Of a stretch of 64,000 nucleotides of DNA, positions 30,880 through 41,251 are shown piece by piece. Position 1 is the first letter of the stretch, and each line of letters begins with the position of its first letter. A program made the position numbers and the translations under genes. This stretch comes from Symbiodinium natans (Eukaryota > Sar > Dinophyceae > Suessiales > Symbiodiniaceae), in contig CAJNDS010002602.1 of the NCBI GenBank assembly GCA_905221605.1, positions 1 to 64,000 of the forward strand. The letters are read 5' to 3'. The notes below the pieces were generated by a model. The model was not told the origin of the DNA. It searched no databases and saw nothing but the letters and a program-made list of their open reading frames with translations.

Positions 30880-32600
30880 CGAGGTGGACGCGCTGTTTGC
30901 CTGGTTGCGTCGTTTCCAACTTGTCCCGTGCCGCCCAGAGCTTGCTTTTCGCGCGCATTTTTACGGACGCCCGTCGGAGCACCAGTGGTGGGGCGACGAT
31001 CGGGTGCGCTACGGAACATGCCACGCGGGGGGGTGCGAGCAGGGCGACACTCTCGCCCCTGACCTTTCGCCCTTGGCCAACATGAGGCGCTGCATGTGTT
31101 GCGTCAGGCCGACTCGGAGTTGGGGCGAGGCGAGTCCCTCTTTCTTGGATGGCACGAGCCGCTATGGACCTGGTCGCCGGACCCGTCGAGGCCCATGCCG
31201 GAATCTTTGCCAATTTGGGTAACACGCGTGCTTCAACTAGGGATGGGTCGCCGCCTTGGGCCAGGCGGTTTGGCGTGGGAATTGGCCTGCCCAGAAGCGT
31301 GGCTTCGTCGCTTATGGCGCCCCCATAGAGGCTCGAAGTTGAGGATTCGTTGCTCCGCCAGTTCCCACAGCTACCTGACCTCCAATGCGCGTGGCTCCTG
31401 TATAGCTTTAGTGCTAACCATGCACGAGCTGAGGACGGTTCCGCCCGACCTCATAATATACCTCATCACGCTGTATGCGGGGGCAAGCGACCACACTTGC
31501 CCCGGCCTCGTTCTTCAGCTCGCAACATGGAGCAAACTTCACGACACCTACCCCAAGCTGTCACGCTCACCGCGCTGCCACCTTATGGTCGCCGTCGAGA
31601 CCGGTGGCCGCTGGGGTCCTTAACGAACCCACAGTTTCTTGCGGCCCCTTGCACTTCCACAAGCGTGCGCGGCGAGTGCGCACGTGGCCGTCCGCTCGGC
31701 TCTGCGTGCAGCTTGCGTCTACCGTTGGAGTGGCATCATCGGCGCGCGCAAATAAGCTCATTGCTTGGGCTTGAACTCCCTCTCGACGCAGTCGCCTCTG
31801 CTGCCGGCGAGCCGATTGTGCACGAGGTCCTGCGAGACGAGCGATGGCTCGACGCCCCGGACCCCAACCACCTCGCGGCGCAGACTTAGGTCGTACACCG
31901 TGCGACACTGGGACCGCGCATGTGTCGGTCGCTACAAGGATTGGTTGTCGGAGGGGGACCAGCAAAATATCCGTAACCCAAGTTCGCCACGCAATTTGCC
32001 GTCCTTGCTGTTTGGAGAGGCGTGGGTTCCCGTGCATCAATTTTTGACGTGGTTCGTCCAATAAATGACCCATGGCACGGCATATCCACGTGTACGAGCC
32101 GTTGTGTCAATCCAGGCACAAACGGCAGCCACTTTGCAAAGTGCATGCATGGTTGGTTCGCAAAGCAGAGAGCTGATCATCATGTTGATCATCATGTTGG
32201 CCCACAGTTCGACCGCACGAATTACAAATTCATTTACCTATCCAACCTATTTCCGAGCATTCTACAAGCCAGGTCGTTCGTTTCAAATGGCTGAATTGGA
32301 GCCCATGTCATACGCCGACGTGCGGCGCTGATGTTCAATGCGATCAAGCGCTCACCTGCCACACTGCCCCCACAAGCACTTCAGCTCGCCTTGCGCCGCC
32401 GTCGCGTCTCCCACTCCCTCTTGCGGCTGCCTCGGGCCCGGTTGTAGGATCGCCCTCGGGTCACGCCTTGGCTTGCCCACGATGGGGCTACTCACGCGAC
32501 GAGCCAAACTCGTCGAGCGGGTGCGGTTGCAGTTCGCCAAGTGAGGGCCCAGTGGTGCCGCAGCAATGGCTGGCCCAGTGCCGCGGCCCAGGGCGTGGAT
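30880..32600 (+). pseudogene. Older decayed LINE copy
   Basis: Frameshifted remains of the same LINE family as the copy downstream. The RT stretch HFYGRPSEHQWWGDD and GGCEQGDTLAP lies at about 30953-31070 (compare FVRLSYGRPSTYSWWDD and GCEQGDPLVP in the younger copy). LPDLQCAWLLYSF is at about 31368-31408, LPPQALQLALRRR at about 32362-32400, GLLTRRAKLVERVRLQ at about 32489-32536 and VVPQQWLAQ at about 32550-32578. Motif order is conserved but the frame changes at least four times, so it is dead. It lies in the sense orientation inside the carrier intron. Confidence 0.75.
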
Positions 32601-33650
32601 TTGGTCAAGTATGGCGTAACGCGCCGTTGCAAAATGTGGTGGGAAGCTCGAGACCAATAGTGATCGTCACACGATTCCGCTGTCGGCCCGATGACCGGTT
32701 CGCAGCCCGGGGAAAAAACGCACTTTTCATTTTAATGAACCACAAGAACCAGCAAACGCTCGGCGCAACTGCAGTGGAGACGGTCAGCAGTGCGGCCTCT
32801 TCTGCAGCGCGATGCTTTGACGCTGTACCGTGCAGAGCTCACGGCTGTACCTTCTTAAGGCTCTTCCTGGAGTATCAGCCCCATCTTGTATGCGCGTCGG
32901 GAGGCTTGCGCCACATGTTGTCCGTGAGTGGACATTGGCTCGGTGCGGCCACCATCCATTTCCAGATGGGCGAAATGCGCATAATGCGCGACACCGTGCT
33001 TCTGCTGATCCACTGGCGCGCAGCAATCGTGTCTGTGTGGCAATCCAAGCTGGAGTCCCTGACATGGGCTCCGACATTTCTCCCTCTTTAACATGCAACG
33101 TCAGACCTGGAGGCTTCAGTATGCGCAGGTGTGCTGCCGATATTGCGCAGCTGTCAGACGAGGATTTCCTGCGTTTGATATTTGTGCCACTGTATCCATT
33201 GAATACTCCGTCCTTGATTACATCTCATGTACATTTCGTAGCTTCTGTGTGCCATATGCAGCGCTGGTTGCTTCAAGGTTGCTCTAAGGCTTCTCTGACG
33301 CTTGTCGCCAGAAGTGCGATACGTTTGTTTGTAGCTTTTCACTACTGACCGAACGCGGTTGTTTGAGGTCCGAGTCTCTCTTATTTGAAGTTGCTGGTAA
33401 ACAAACTTGTTCTTGAGTGGCGATATTAGAAGGAGGATGTATGAAACGTGTTTGTTTGGCGAAAAGACAAGAATGATGTTTTCCGCCAGCCGTAGCGAGT
33501 TCCAAATTCAGGACAAAGCGAGAGGAATGATGTGAAGACAATAGGAGGGACTGTCGCATGAAATTCGTGAGTTGAGAGAGTAGGAAGAGCTCAATTTTGT
33601 GTGCGAAGTTGCCCCACCAAGCAACCTAAGAAAGTATTCAGGACGCTTCT
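32600..33650. other. Stretch without a recognisable gene, between LINE copies
   Basis: Unique-looking intronic DNA. Frames up to 207 codons start inside the decayed LINE end and then read as unrelated sequence. I see no motif. Confidence 0.5.
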
Positions 33651-34010
33651 GTGGCAGTTGAGTTGTGCTGTCAGGACACTTTGCTGAACCGTTCACGCCA
33701 GGCAAAACCGCTGAAAGCTAGCTGCTTGCGCCGTAGGGTGCGTCACAGCGAAACTACGTTCCCCCCATCGGGGGGGCGGTGCAACCATGCGACGCCGCGA
33801 TCGCATGCTATCGCCACAACCGGCAATGGCCGACGGCCAGCGCGCGACGTCACCACCTGGACGCCGCATCCATGCCGTGGCCTTCGCATTGGCGAAGCCA
33901 CTAATCCTGGGCCGCCAACTGCTGGGGACACAGCGCAACGTCGGGAGAGAGCACTTCATGCCCTCGCCCAGATGCAGTTGGCCCCGGCTCGCCGGACGGT
34001 CCGGGAATAG
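33651..34010 (+). CDS. LINE 5' frame with RIGEATNPGPP motif
   Basis: The 119-codon frame contains RGLRIGEATNPGPPTAGD at residues 76-93, then a short Ala/Arg-rich tail. NPGP is the end of 2A-type ribosome-skipping peptides, which also occur near the 5' end of some trypanosome and animal LINEs. The usual preceding D(V/I)ExNPGP spacing is not met here: Glu is three residues before Asn instead of two. I believe similar GEAxNPGP strings recur in dinoflagellate LINEs, but this is memory and unchecked. Upstream residues are probably not coding. Confidence 0.45.
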   Translation: MAVELCCQDTLLNRSRQAKPLKASCLRRRVRHSETTFPPSGGRCNHATPRSHAIATTGNGRRPARDVTTWTPHPCRGLRIGEATNPGPPTAGDTAQRRERALHALAQMQLAPARRTVRE

Positions 34011-34364
34011 CCTCGCGGGGAGGGCCATAAATCCGCTTTCGGCGGACGCGGAAAAAAACAAAAAATCCGACACTGACGCCACGGTGACGCTGTCGGACAC
34101 GCTAAGTGCCACCACGCCCTTCGCCTCACCTCGCGGAGAGGCCCCGCCGCACATCTTCGGAGCGCAGACCCCGACAGCACCGCAGGAGGCAACGCCCGGC
34201 TTCGCACCGCCGCTCGCACGCGCCGTGCCGCCACGCCTACCGGCCTACCGGACGACGCAGCCGCGCCGCTGCCTTGGCAGGATGCCCGCCCGCCGAGCAC
34301 CATGCCCGGCGAGCGAAATTCCTCGTCCCCTTGCTGCACGCGGCCGCGGGCAATTTGACGGCAG

Positions 34365-35516
34365 GTGCCCGCCAAGCTTGGCTATCGTGCCCGCGGATTG
34401 GTGCTCGTTTCGACCAGCTCGTGTCCATACTGCGTGAGGCGCCACCTGCCTCGCCCGCGGCACTCGCCCGGCGGACCCTGCTCGCGGTGGCAGAGTGCGA
34501 GGCCCGACGAAGGCTGGCGCATCAAGCAAGAGGACCGTGACGGCGCGACTGCCTTGACAGCGCTGCCCGACGCACCGCTCCCGCTCGCGGCCGCAGTGCT
34601 ACTCTGCATGGCGCCCGATGGTTACCGCACAGCAGCAGGGCAGTCCGCACTTCTCAAGTCGTATGCTGGGGCCATGGCGGCAGCGGCCGCGCGAAGCTTG
34701 GCCGACGACGTTCAACACAACCCGCCGCCCGCCGCGACGTCTAGCCCACGAGGCCGTCGCCGCAACCGCCGCCGCCCGACGCTCCGTGAGGATCCGGCCC
34801 CGCCGCACAGCGACCGACGGCTGAAGAGTTGGGCGCCGCTCCGACTGCGACGCCGGCCGGCATACCCACCGCGGCGTGGGCAAGCCTGGATGAGGTTTGG
34901 AGCTGCAACACCCGGTGCCTGCGCTGCAGGACGTCCCTCCTTTCATGCGAGCCGCGGTGCGAGGCGCGCTGGTGTGTGCTCTCGCTTGCGCAGCGACTAT
35001 GCCAACAGTACCGGTGACGTTGCCGCCACATCGCGTGCGTGGAAGCTGTTCCTGCTGGCGCCGCGGATGCTGTTGGCCCGCGCCGCGCAACAAGGTGCAG
35101 AAGGGCGAGCCGAGCTAGTGGCCAGAGCAGCCGCGTTTGAGCGAGGCGACTGGACGAGACTGCTGCGCGAAGCCCGCGCCAACAGTGGAAAGCCCAACCC
35201 CGCGCGCCCGGCCCAGGACGCGGAGACGCTCGAGCTAGGCAGACAGCGCCGAGCGCGCGTGAAGGTGAGAATGGGCGAGCTGACCCGAGCGCGCCATGTC
35301 CTTACTGCGGCGGATTTGGCGCCCGGGATGAGACGACCTACCGGGCCCTCACGGACCCCCGAGCGTCGCCCGCCGGAACCGCGCACCGCCATACCGGCCG
35401 CAGCTCTGCAGTACGAACCGGCGCAGCCAGTCCGCCTGCCTGCGAATGCTGTAGCCGCTGCGCTTCGTGACGCTCGCAGAGGCGGCGCGGCCGGTGCATG
35501 CGTGCGGAGCACCTGA
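34365..35516 (+). CDS. LINE middle region (pre-RT)
   Basis: Open frame of 383 codons, Ala/Arg-rich. It includes AWKLFLLAPRMLLARAAQQG and ARVKVRMGELTRARHVLTAA, the conserved stretch that precedes the RT in this LINE family. The frame then shifts near 35490 into the RT frame. The first third overlaps other open frames and its true reading frame is uncertain. Confidence 0.55.
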   Translation: MPAKLGYRARGLVLVSTSSCPYCVRRHLPRPRHSPGGPCSRWQSARPDEGWRIKQEDRDGATALTALPDAPLPLAAAVLLCMAPDGYRTAAGQSALLKSYAGAMAAAAARSLADDVQHNPPPAATSSPRGRRRNRRRPTLREDPAPPHSDRRLKSWAPLRLRRRPAYPPRRGQAWMRFGAATPGACAAGRPSFHASRGARRAGVCSRLRSDYANSTGDVAATSRAWKLFLLAPRMLLARAAQQGAEGRAELVARAAAFERGDWTRLLREARANSGKPNPARPAQDAETLELGRQRRARVKVRMGELTRARHVLTAADLAPGMRRPTGPSRTPERRPPEPRTAIPAAALQYEPAQPVRLPANAVAAALRDARRGGAAGACVRST

Positions 35517-36190
35517 AGCTGTTGCTGCAGGACCTCGACGCGGTGGACCTCCTTGCGGAAGCCGCGACCCACCTGGCGCGAGCACAGGTCCCCGCGGACG
35601 TCGCTGATGGTCTTGCCCTAACGCGGCTGACAGCTTTGCGGAAGGTGGATGGAGGGGTACGAGGCATCGCTATCGGGGACACGTTTCGCCGCCTGGTGTC
35701 ATGCATCCTCGCAAAGGAGTGGGCCGGGACCTTTGACCGAGCCACTCGCCCGTATCAATTTGCGCTGCAGGCGCGGGCCGGCACGGAGGCTCTAGCAGCC
35801 CATGTCCGGGCCGCGCTGGTGCTGCGCCCAGACACGGTACTGGTGTCGCTTGATGGACGCGACTGCATGTCCAGGGCAGCCTTCCTCACCAAACTGCACG
35901 AAGTCGCGCCTGAGCTGCTGCCCTTTGTGCGTCTGTCCTATGGCCGGCCCTCCACCTACAGCTGGTGGGACGACCAGGGGCGACGCCGCCAAATCCAGCA
36001 AGGCGAGGGCTGCGAGCAAGGCGACCCACTGGTCCCCGCCTTGTTCGGCTTGGGGCAGCACGATGCCTTGCGCCGAGCGGCGACTACCCTTCGCCCCGAC
36101 GAGAGCCTGCTCGCGTTTCTAGACGATCTCTACATCACCACGACGCCCCCGCGCGCCAGAACGTCGTTGGACACCACTGGAAGACAGTGA
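35498..36190 (+). pseudogene. LINE reverse transcriptase, truncated by insertion
   Basis: The frame begins MRAEHLKLLLQDLDAVDLLA and carries RT blocks: LRKVDGGVRGIAIGDTFRRL (finger/palm), VLVSLDGRDCMSRAAFL (block A), YGRPSTYSWWDD, GCEQGDPLVPALFGLGQ (block B) and LLAFLDDLYI (catalytic FLDD, block C). Block A looks shortened by about three residues next to SLDGR, removing the usual second acidic/aromatic position, so catalysis was probably lost before the insertion. The frame stops at 36190, ten bases into the inserted element. Confidence 0.8.
36169..36179. repeat. Left target-site duplication of the TIR element
   Basis: GGACACCACTG, identical to 37684-37694. Before the insertion these 11 bases occurred once in the LINE, just after the FLDD block. 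Confidence 0.85.
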
Positions 36191-36442
36191 ATCCAAGAGT
36201 TAAGGAAAATTAACTCTGAAGTGAAGAGAGAACTGTTTTCCGGGCCTTATTTACTTCTCTTATTGGCCCGGTATATTAAAAGACGAAATTAAAAGTACTA
36301 ATTTGTAATGAGTGCAAAAAAGCACGAAATTAGTACTTCAATTGGGGTCTTTTGCCCCTTTCTCCTCTTTTCGCGCGTGCAATATTAAGTTTATTCATAA
36401 TTGACCGGCATCGGGCCGGCTCGACGCCCCTTAGGTCCAGCA

Positions 36443-36626
36443 CAATTAACTCTCGATTTAATTGCCTGTTAACGTCGCGCGACGCAGCATGCCATGCCGG
36501 CAAGCTGCTCAAGGAAAACAATTAAATCAGGATGTAATTGTTTCAGCTAGACGATCCCAACCCGCAAAAACAATTAATTCACGATTTAATTATTCCCCCC
36601 TACCTTATTAAATCACGATTTAATTG
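36443..36626. repeat. Left cluster of four subterminal palindromes
   Basis: Copies at 36443, 36519, 36571 and 36605 of the form CAATTAAATC-N2-GATTTAATTG, each allowing a near-perfect 10-bp stem. Four more copies lie right of the microsatellite. Repeated subterminal motifs of this kind are often transposase-binding sites in DNA transposons; that role is inferred. Confidence 0.85.
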
Positions 36627-36639
36627 TTCCCCCCTAAAG

Positions 36640-37441
36640 TAATAGTAATAATAATAATAAAATAATAATAATCGTAATAATAATGGTAATAATAATAATA
36701 GTAATAATAATAGTAGTAATAATAATAGTAATAATAATAGTAGTAGTAATAATGATAATAATAGGAAAAAAAATAATAAGAATAATAGAAACAAGAAGAA
36801 GAAGAATAATGGTAATAGTAATAGAAATAGTAATAGTAATGGTAATAATAGGAATAATCATAATAGTAGTAATAATAATAGTAGTAAGAATAAGAAGAAG
36901 AATAATAGCAATAGCAATAGCAATAGCAATAGCAATAGCAATAGCAATAGCAATAGCAATAGCAATAGCAATAGCAATAGCAATAGCAATAGCAATAGCA
37001 ATAGTAATAGTAATAGTAATAGTAATAGTAATAGTAATAGGAATAGGAATAGAAATAGTAATAGTAATAGTAATAGTAATAGTAATAGTAATAGTAATAG
37101 TAATAGTAATAGTAATAGTAATAGTAATAGTAATAGTCATCGTAATAGTAATAGTAATAGTAATAGTAATAGTAATAGTAATAGTAATAGTAATAGTAAT
37201 AGTAATAGTAATCGTAATAGTAATCGTAATAGTAATAGTAATAGTAATAGTAATAGTAATAGTAATAAGAAAAAGAATAATAAGAAGAAGAATAAAGATA
37301 ATAATAGTAGTAAACATAATAATCATAGGAATAGGAATAGTAATAGTAATAGTAATAGTAATAGTAATAGTAATAGTAATAGTAATAGTAATAATAATAC
37401 TAATATTAATAGTAATAATAAGACTAATAGTAATAGTAATA
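36640..37441. repeat. AATAGT / AATAGC microsatellite
   Basis: About 800 bases of trinucleotide and hexanucleotide repeat: mixed AAT/AGT, then about 18 tandem AATAGC units (around 36902-37000), then AATAGT units with scattered variants. Its long open Ile/Val and Ile/Thr frames are artefacts of the repeat. Confidence 0.95.
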
Positions 37442-37450
37442 ATAATCGTG

Positions 37451-37655
37451 CAAGTAAATCATGATTTAATGGTGCAAACAGGTACCAATTAGCACAAGTC
37501 TTGGCTACACCATCAACTCACGATTTCATTGTCTTCCAGTCAAACGCAAAGAAACACAATTAAATCACGATTTAATTGTGTTTTTGTAGGGATAAGGTAT
37601 GTCGAGGTAGGTCAAAACTCAACCCAGAAGCAACAATTAAATCAGGATTTAATTC
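37451..37655. repeat. Right cluster of four subterminal palindromes
   Basis: Copies at 37451, 37511, 37557 and 37634. The one at 37557 is a perfect CAATTAAATC-AC-GATTTAATTG palindrome. Others differ by one to four bases. Confidence 0.85.
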
Positions 37656-37683
37656 TTTTTAACTTCTGGATTCATGGGTTTTC

Positions 37684-37694
37684 GGACACCACTG
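37684..37694. repeat. Right target-site duplication of the TIR element
   Basis: GGACACCACTG, identical to 36169-36179. LINE sequence resumes directly after it. Confidence 0.85.
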
Positions 37695-39300
37695 TTGAGG
37701 CCGTAGCCGACCACCGTGGCATCGGGTCCAATGTAGGCTCGCGAGGGGCCCCCGCCACCAGGCACCGCGGAGCTCGGTGACGAAGTCTGGCGAAGTGACC
37801 TGCGCTCTGATCAGCGCGGCAGCGTCGTTCTGGGCCCGCCGCCTCGAGGACGAGGAGCAGCTACTCCGCCAGCTGATGCTCATGGCTGCTCCTGCTGCTT
37901 TGTGCCTCCCCCCGTGCCAACCACGCCCTTCGCACGGTGCCCCCGCAGGAGATCCTCGCCTACGCCCGCGCCGCGCCCATGATCGAGCCGTCTGGCATAT
38001 CCTCAAGCAATGCCTTGGGGGTGCGGATGAGCCAGAAGCTCCGCATGCGCGAGATTTGGCGATGTTGCCAGCCCACTTCGGCGGCGTGGGACTGCAATCG
38101 GCGGAGCGCACGAGCCCCGCAGCATACTGGGCCGGCATTGCAGATGCTTTGCCGGTGATCCACGCCCGGCTGCCTGAGTTTGCCGAGCGCTGTCGGGATG
38201 CACTGGAGCATGGCGGTGACAATGCCCCCAGCCTGCGCGCTGCTGCCGAGTCCCGTGAGCTCCCACGAGCCGAAGGCTGGGAAGCCTGCCCAGGTTGGCG
38301 AGAGATCCTCCAAGGAGCCCGCGCGGCTCCGCCGGAACACACCGGCCCGGGAGACTGGCCACATATGGCTGGCAGTTTCATGCGTCGCGCACTCGCAACC
38401 AACATTTCCGCGACAGTATGATGCTGCCGCGGATGCCCGGGCGCTGGTGCGGTCCCAATCGGGGCCTCATGCAGGGTCCTGGCTCACTGCAATGCCAGCC
38501 GGGCCAGCCACGACGCTCGCGCCCCAGGCCATGCAATTCGCGCTCCACCGCCGCCTGCGCATGCCACTCCCCCTCTGCCACGGCAGATGGGCCCGGCACC
38601 CGGCTATGGGGCGCAAGTAGACCGCCTCGGCGACCACGCGCTTGCTTGCCCGCGAACCGGCCTGCTCGCCCGACGCGCCAAGGTCGTCGAGCGAGCGTGG
38701 GTCTGCGTTGCGCGCGAAGCCGTCGGTGCCGAAGGCAGGTGGTGCCACAACAATGGCTCGTGCCCGGAGTGCGCACGGAGGACAGACGCCGCCTAGACGT
38801 GTCATCTACGGGGCGACGCCTAACGGATCCGCGCTATGCTGCGATGCGACGCTGGTATCACCACGTACACGCACGGGGCAACCACAGCCATGCACGGCCG
38901 ACGTCGACAGCGCCGCCCTGCGGGCAGCGGAGCGACGCAAGGCGGCCACCTGCCCGGAACTCCGGCGCCAAGGGCCGCAGAAGCTCCTGGTGCTTGGCAG
39001 CGAGGTCGGAGGGCGGCGACGCGCAGCAACTGGTGCGAGACCTGGTCCGACTGGGGTCCTACAGAGCGCCGCCAGCCCTGCACGCCGCCGCGTCTTCCGG
39101 CTGGACGCGTCGCTGGTGGGGCATGCTGTCTGTCGCAGTGCAGCAGGCGCCCTTGGGCAGCCATGGCCCCAACCGCCGCAGGCCACCAGCGTTGCGGGTC
39201 CGCCGCTCGACCGTGTTCCCGACCTCGCAGAGGCCGAGGGGCCCGCTGCGACACTTGTCGTAGTCGTAGGGCCTCGTAGGCTCCGTAGGACCCCCTCACT
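37684..39300 (+). pseudogene. LINE 3' half: post-RT and C-terminal domain
   Basis: Resumes after the insertion with several frameshifts. Recognisable stretches: AHDRAVWHILKQCLGG and AMLPAHFGGVGLQSAERT (about 37960-38110); GDWPHMAG (about 38350); SQSGPHAGSWLTAMPA with a QAMQFALHRRLRMPLPL-like block (about 38450-38580); TGLLARRAKVVERAW (about 38657-38700); VIYGATPNGSALCCDATLVS (about 38803-38862) and GPQKLLVLGSEVGGR (about 38970-39015). The last pair (CDAT...EVGG) could be a restriction-like nuclease fold, as in some site-specific LINEs; that is inference. Not functional as it stands. Confidence 0.75.
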
Positions 39301-39490
39301 GACCGGACACAAAGTGGGCAGGAGTAAAAGAGCGTAGAAAAAGAAAAAAAAGAAAACAATGCGTGAGCAACAACTGTCAGGCGAAAGACTTTTGTCATTA
39401 TGTTTTTTCGCCGCAAGTTCCAACAGTTGCAAAATAAGACATGCCTCATTGGCTAACAGGAAAGCATGCTTGTTGGGCCAGCAAGCTTAG

Positions 39491-41251
39491 GCGTCCGGTG
39501 GGTTCCGAAGCATTTACCGTGGCGTACAAATCTCAGATTGCATTCTGAAATCCACGCAATCGCACTATTTCGCATCGAAGTATGATCGGTGGCATAAGGT
39601 CTTCGTAGCCGTTGGTGCTGCGGCGCCTGCGTCGGCAATTTTCTTCTCCACATACGAGCCACTGGGCATGCAAAGTTAAGCAATGCGCAATGAGTGGTGT
39701 TGAACGTTCGCATGTGTTGGTGACACAGAACCCAGTGGGCAGGTTGTGGGTTGTGCATGGTAGGGGGGGGGTGTTCGCGTAAACTGGTGGCAGGACGACC
39801 AAAAATTGTTTGATGCCATACGTTCCTTGGCTGCATGATTACGAAGTTGCAAGTGGATTCTCGGCCGATACCTTGTCAGGACCGGACCAACTCCGTTGCC
39901 TCCTTAATGGTGTTGTTCCGACGGAGACCGATACTCTCGCAAGTGTGGTTGCGCAGGTGCTGGCTTACTGCGGTATTGGTCTTGTGGCATCAATTCTTGG
40001 GGAGTTGGCTGCTGGGGTGTGGCGCGTGCCAGTCGACCTTGTGCTTTGAACGCATGTCGTCATGCGCAACACGTTTTCATTCTGCAACATTTTGCACGTG
40101 CACGAATGCCAAAACCTTCACACTCCATGGGTCCGAAGAACACATCTCAGGTCAAACAGCGGCAGCAAGCCGGTGGTGGACAAAGGTTAAGTTCGGTTTT
40201 CCAGGGCGTGCGCAGCACACAGACATCGATTTTCGTTGCCTCGCTTCAGGCCAGCTGGCGAGGATTGCACATGCGTGTCAAATTGAGCTGCTGGAACACT
40301 ATGTTGCAATGCAGTGCAGGCATCGCTGATGCGAGACGTGACACATAGCAGCCTGCAGTTTCCAATGTACGTTGCTGGCCTCAAACCAGAAAGATGCAGA
40401 CTCATCAGGGTGTGTGCGGAGAAGTTTATGCAGCAACAGTCTCATTGAAGGCGCTTGGAAGCCGAGGAATATTTGAAGCTGGTTTCTGCCAATTTGCATG
40501 GCGTCTCGAAAGATGCCCTGCCAACATGGCAGGCCGGTTTTTTTTTAAGACTTGCTACGGCACGCTGAACTCGCCAATGGCCAAAGGTTTGCATATGTTT
40601 AAACACTGTTTAAACCATCTAGCTGTCTGTTTCAGTCCAGGCGGCATCTTGTGGGACCGAACCTTGGCCAGATTGTTTCTGGTATTTATGTTTGCATCCT
40701 TTCGCGCTGTGGGGGCCGTGCCAGATGCCCAACAAGCAGGTTGCTGGAGTGGTGTCTGCCTTCCTTTCGACACCCTTGGATGCCCTGATCTTACTATTTT
40801 TTGCAAGATGTTGCAAGCATGTCCGTTTGGCCAAAGAATTGATGAGCCATAGCTCTGCAGAATCACTGTGCTTGAGGTGCTTCGCACACGGCTAAACCTG
40901 CGGGAGGACCAATGCACTGGTGCTGCGAAAAAGAAAGCGACGCATTTGGTCCAGGAGGAGACATCTCAGGTAGTGTTTGACAACCTGGCACGGCAAACGT
41001 AGTTGCCAGTAGCTCGACTGGAGGAGGCTATGATGGTCTACAGCGAGCGCGGTTTTAGAGGCTTCTTTGCCGGATGTACTTGCAGAGCAGCGTGGATGGG
41101 GCTTGGTGGCTTCATCTTTCTGGGAAGCTTTGAACTTGCAAAGACGCTCAGCTCTGCGCAAGTTGGGGGCATGTTGGGCCTTTATGCTTTCAGCTTCAGC
41201 TTCCATTTCATTTTTGATGTCCAGGAAGAACCTTGTTTCTACCGAGAATGA
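39491..41251 (+). CDS. Mitochondrial carrier gene 1, 3' exons (SAM carrier-like)
   Basis: Continues from 29883 across a 9.6-kb GC-AG intron. 39491-39523 gives ASGGFRSIYRG. 39599 to about 39671 gives VFVAVGAAAPASAIFFSTYE (helix 2), in perfect length register with the family. About 39880-40042 gives helix 3, SILGELAAGVWRVPVDLV (repeat-2 signature). About 40390-40520 gives MQTHQ...GSRGIFEAGFCQFAWRL. About 40636-40671 gives GGILWDRTLAR (helix 4). 40740 to about 40787 gives AGVVSAFLSTPLDAL (repeat 3). About 41010-41251 gives GFRGFFAG and GLGGFIFLGSFELAK (helix 6), with the stop at 41249. All three repeats are present. The third signature's KxR was not located and may lie on a small exon near 40.8-41.0 kb. 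Confidence 0.75.

Larger units (their letters stand above)
36180..37683. mobile_element. 1.5-kb TIR element (MITE-like) inside the LINE RT
   Basis: Bounded by an 11-bp direct repeat GGACACCACTG at 36169-36179 and 37684-37694. The ends are inverted repeats of about 40 bp. The left end reads GAAGACAGTGAATCCA then AGTTAA and AATTAA. The right end, reverse complemented, reads GAAAACCCATGAATCCA then AGTTAA and AATTAA, and most differences are A/G. It carries no transposase frame. Inside are eight copies of a ~22-bp palindrome and an 800-bp AAT-rich microsatellite. The target duplication length is in the range of Mutator-like elements (8-11 bp); the family assignment is inference. Confidence 0.85.
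33700..39358 (+). mobile_element. Younger LINE (non-LTR) copy, split by a 1.5-kb insertion
   Basis: 5' part at about 33700-36179 and 3' part at 37684-39358, interrupted by a TIR element. The 5' region is GC-rich with a GGGGGGCGGTGC hairpin-like start. The 3' end closes with an A-rich tail (AGAAAAAGAAAAAAAAG, about 39336-39355) typical of target-primed integration. I did not find a clear target duplication around it. Coding parts are described separately. Confidence 0.75.

Noticed and set aside
36634-37492. Open frames of 230-269 codons across the AATAGT tract
   Set aside because: They are Ile/Val/Thr repeats produced by a stop-free microsatellite.
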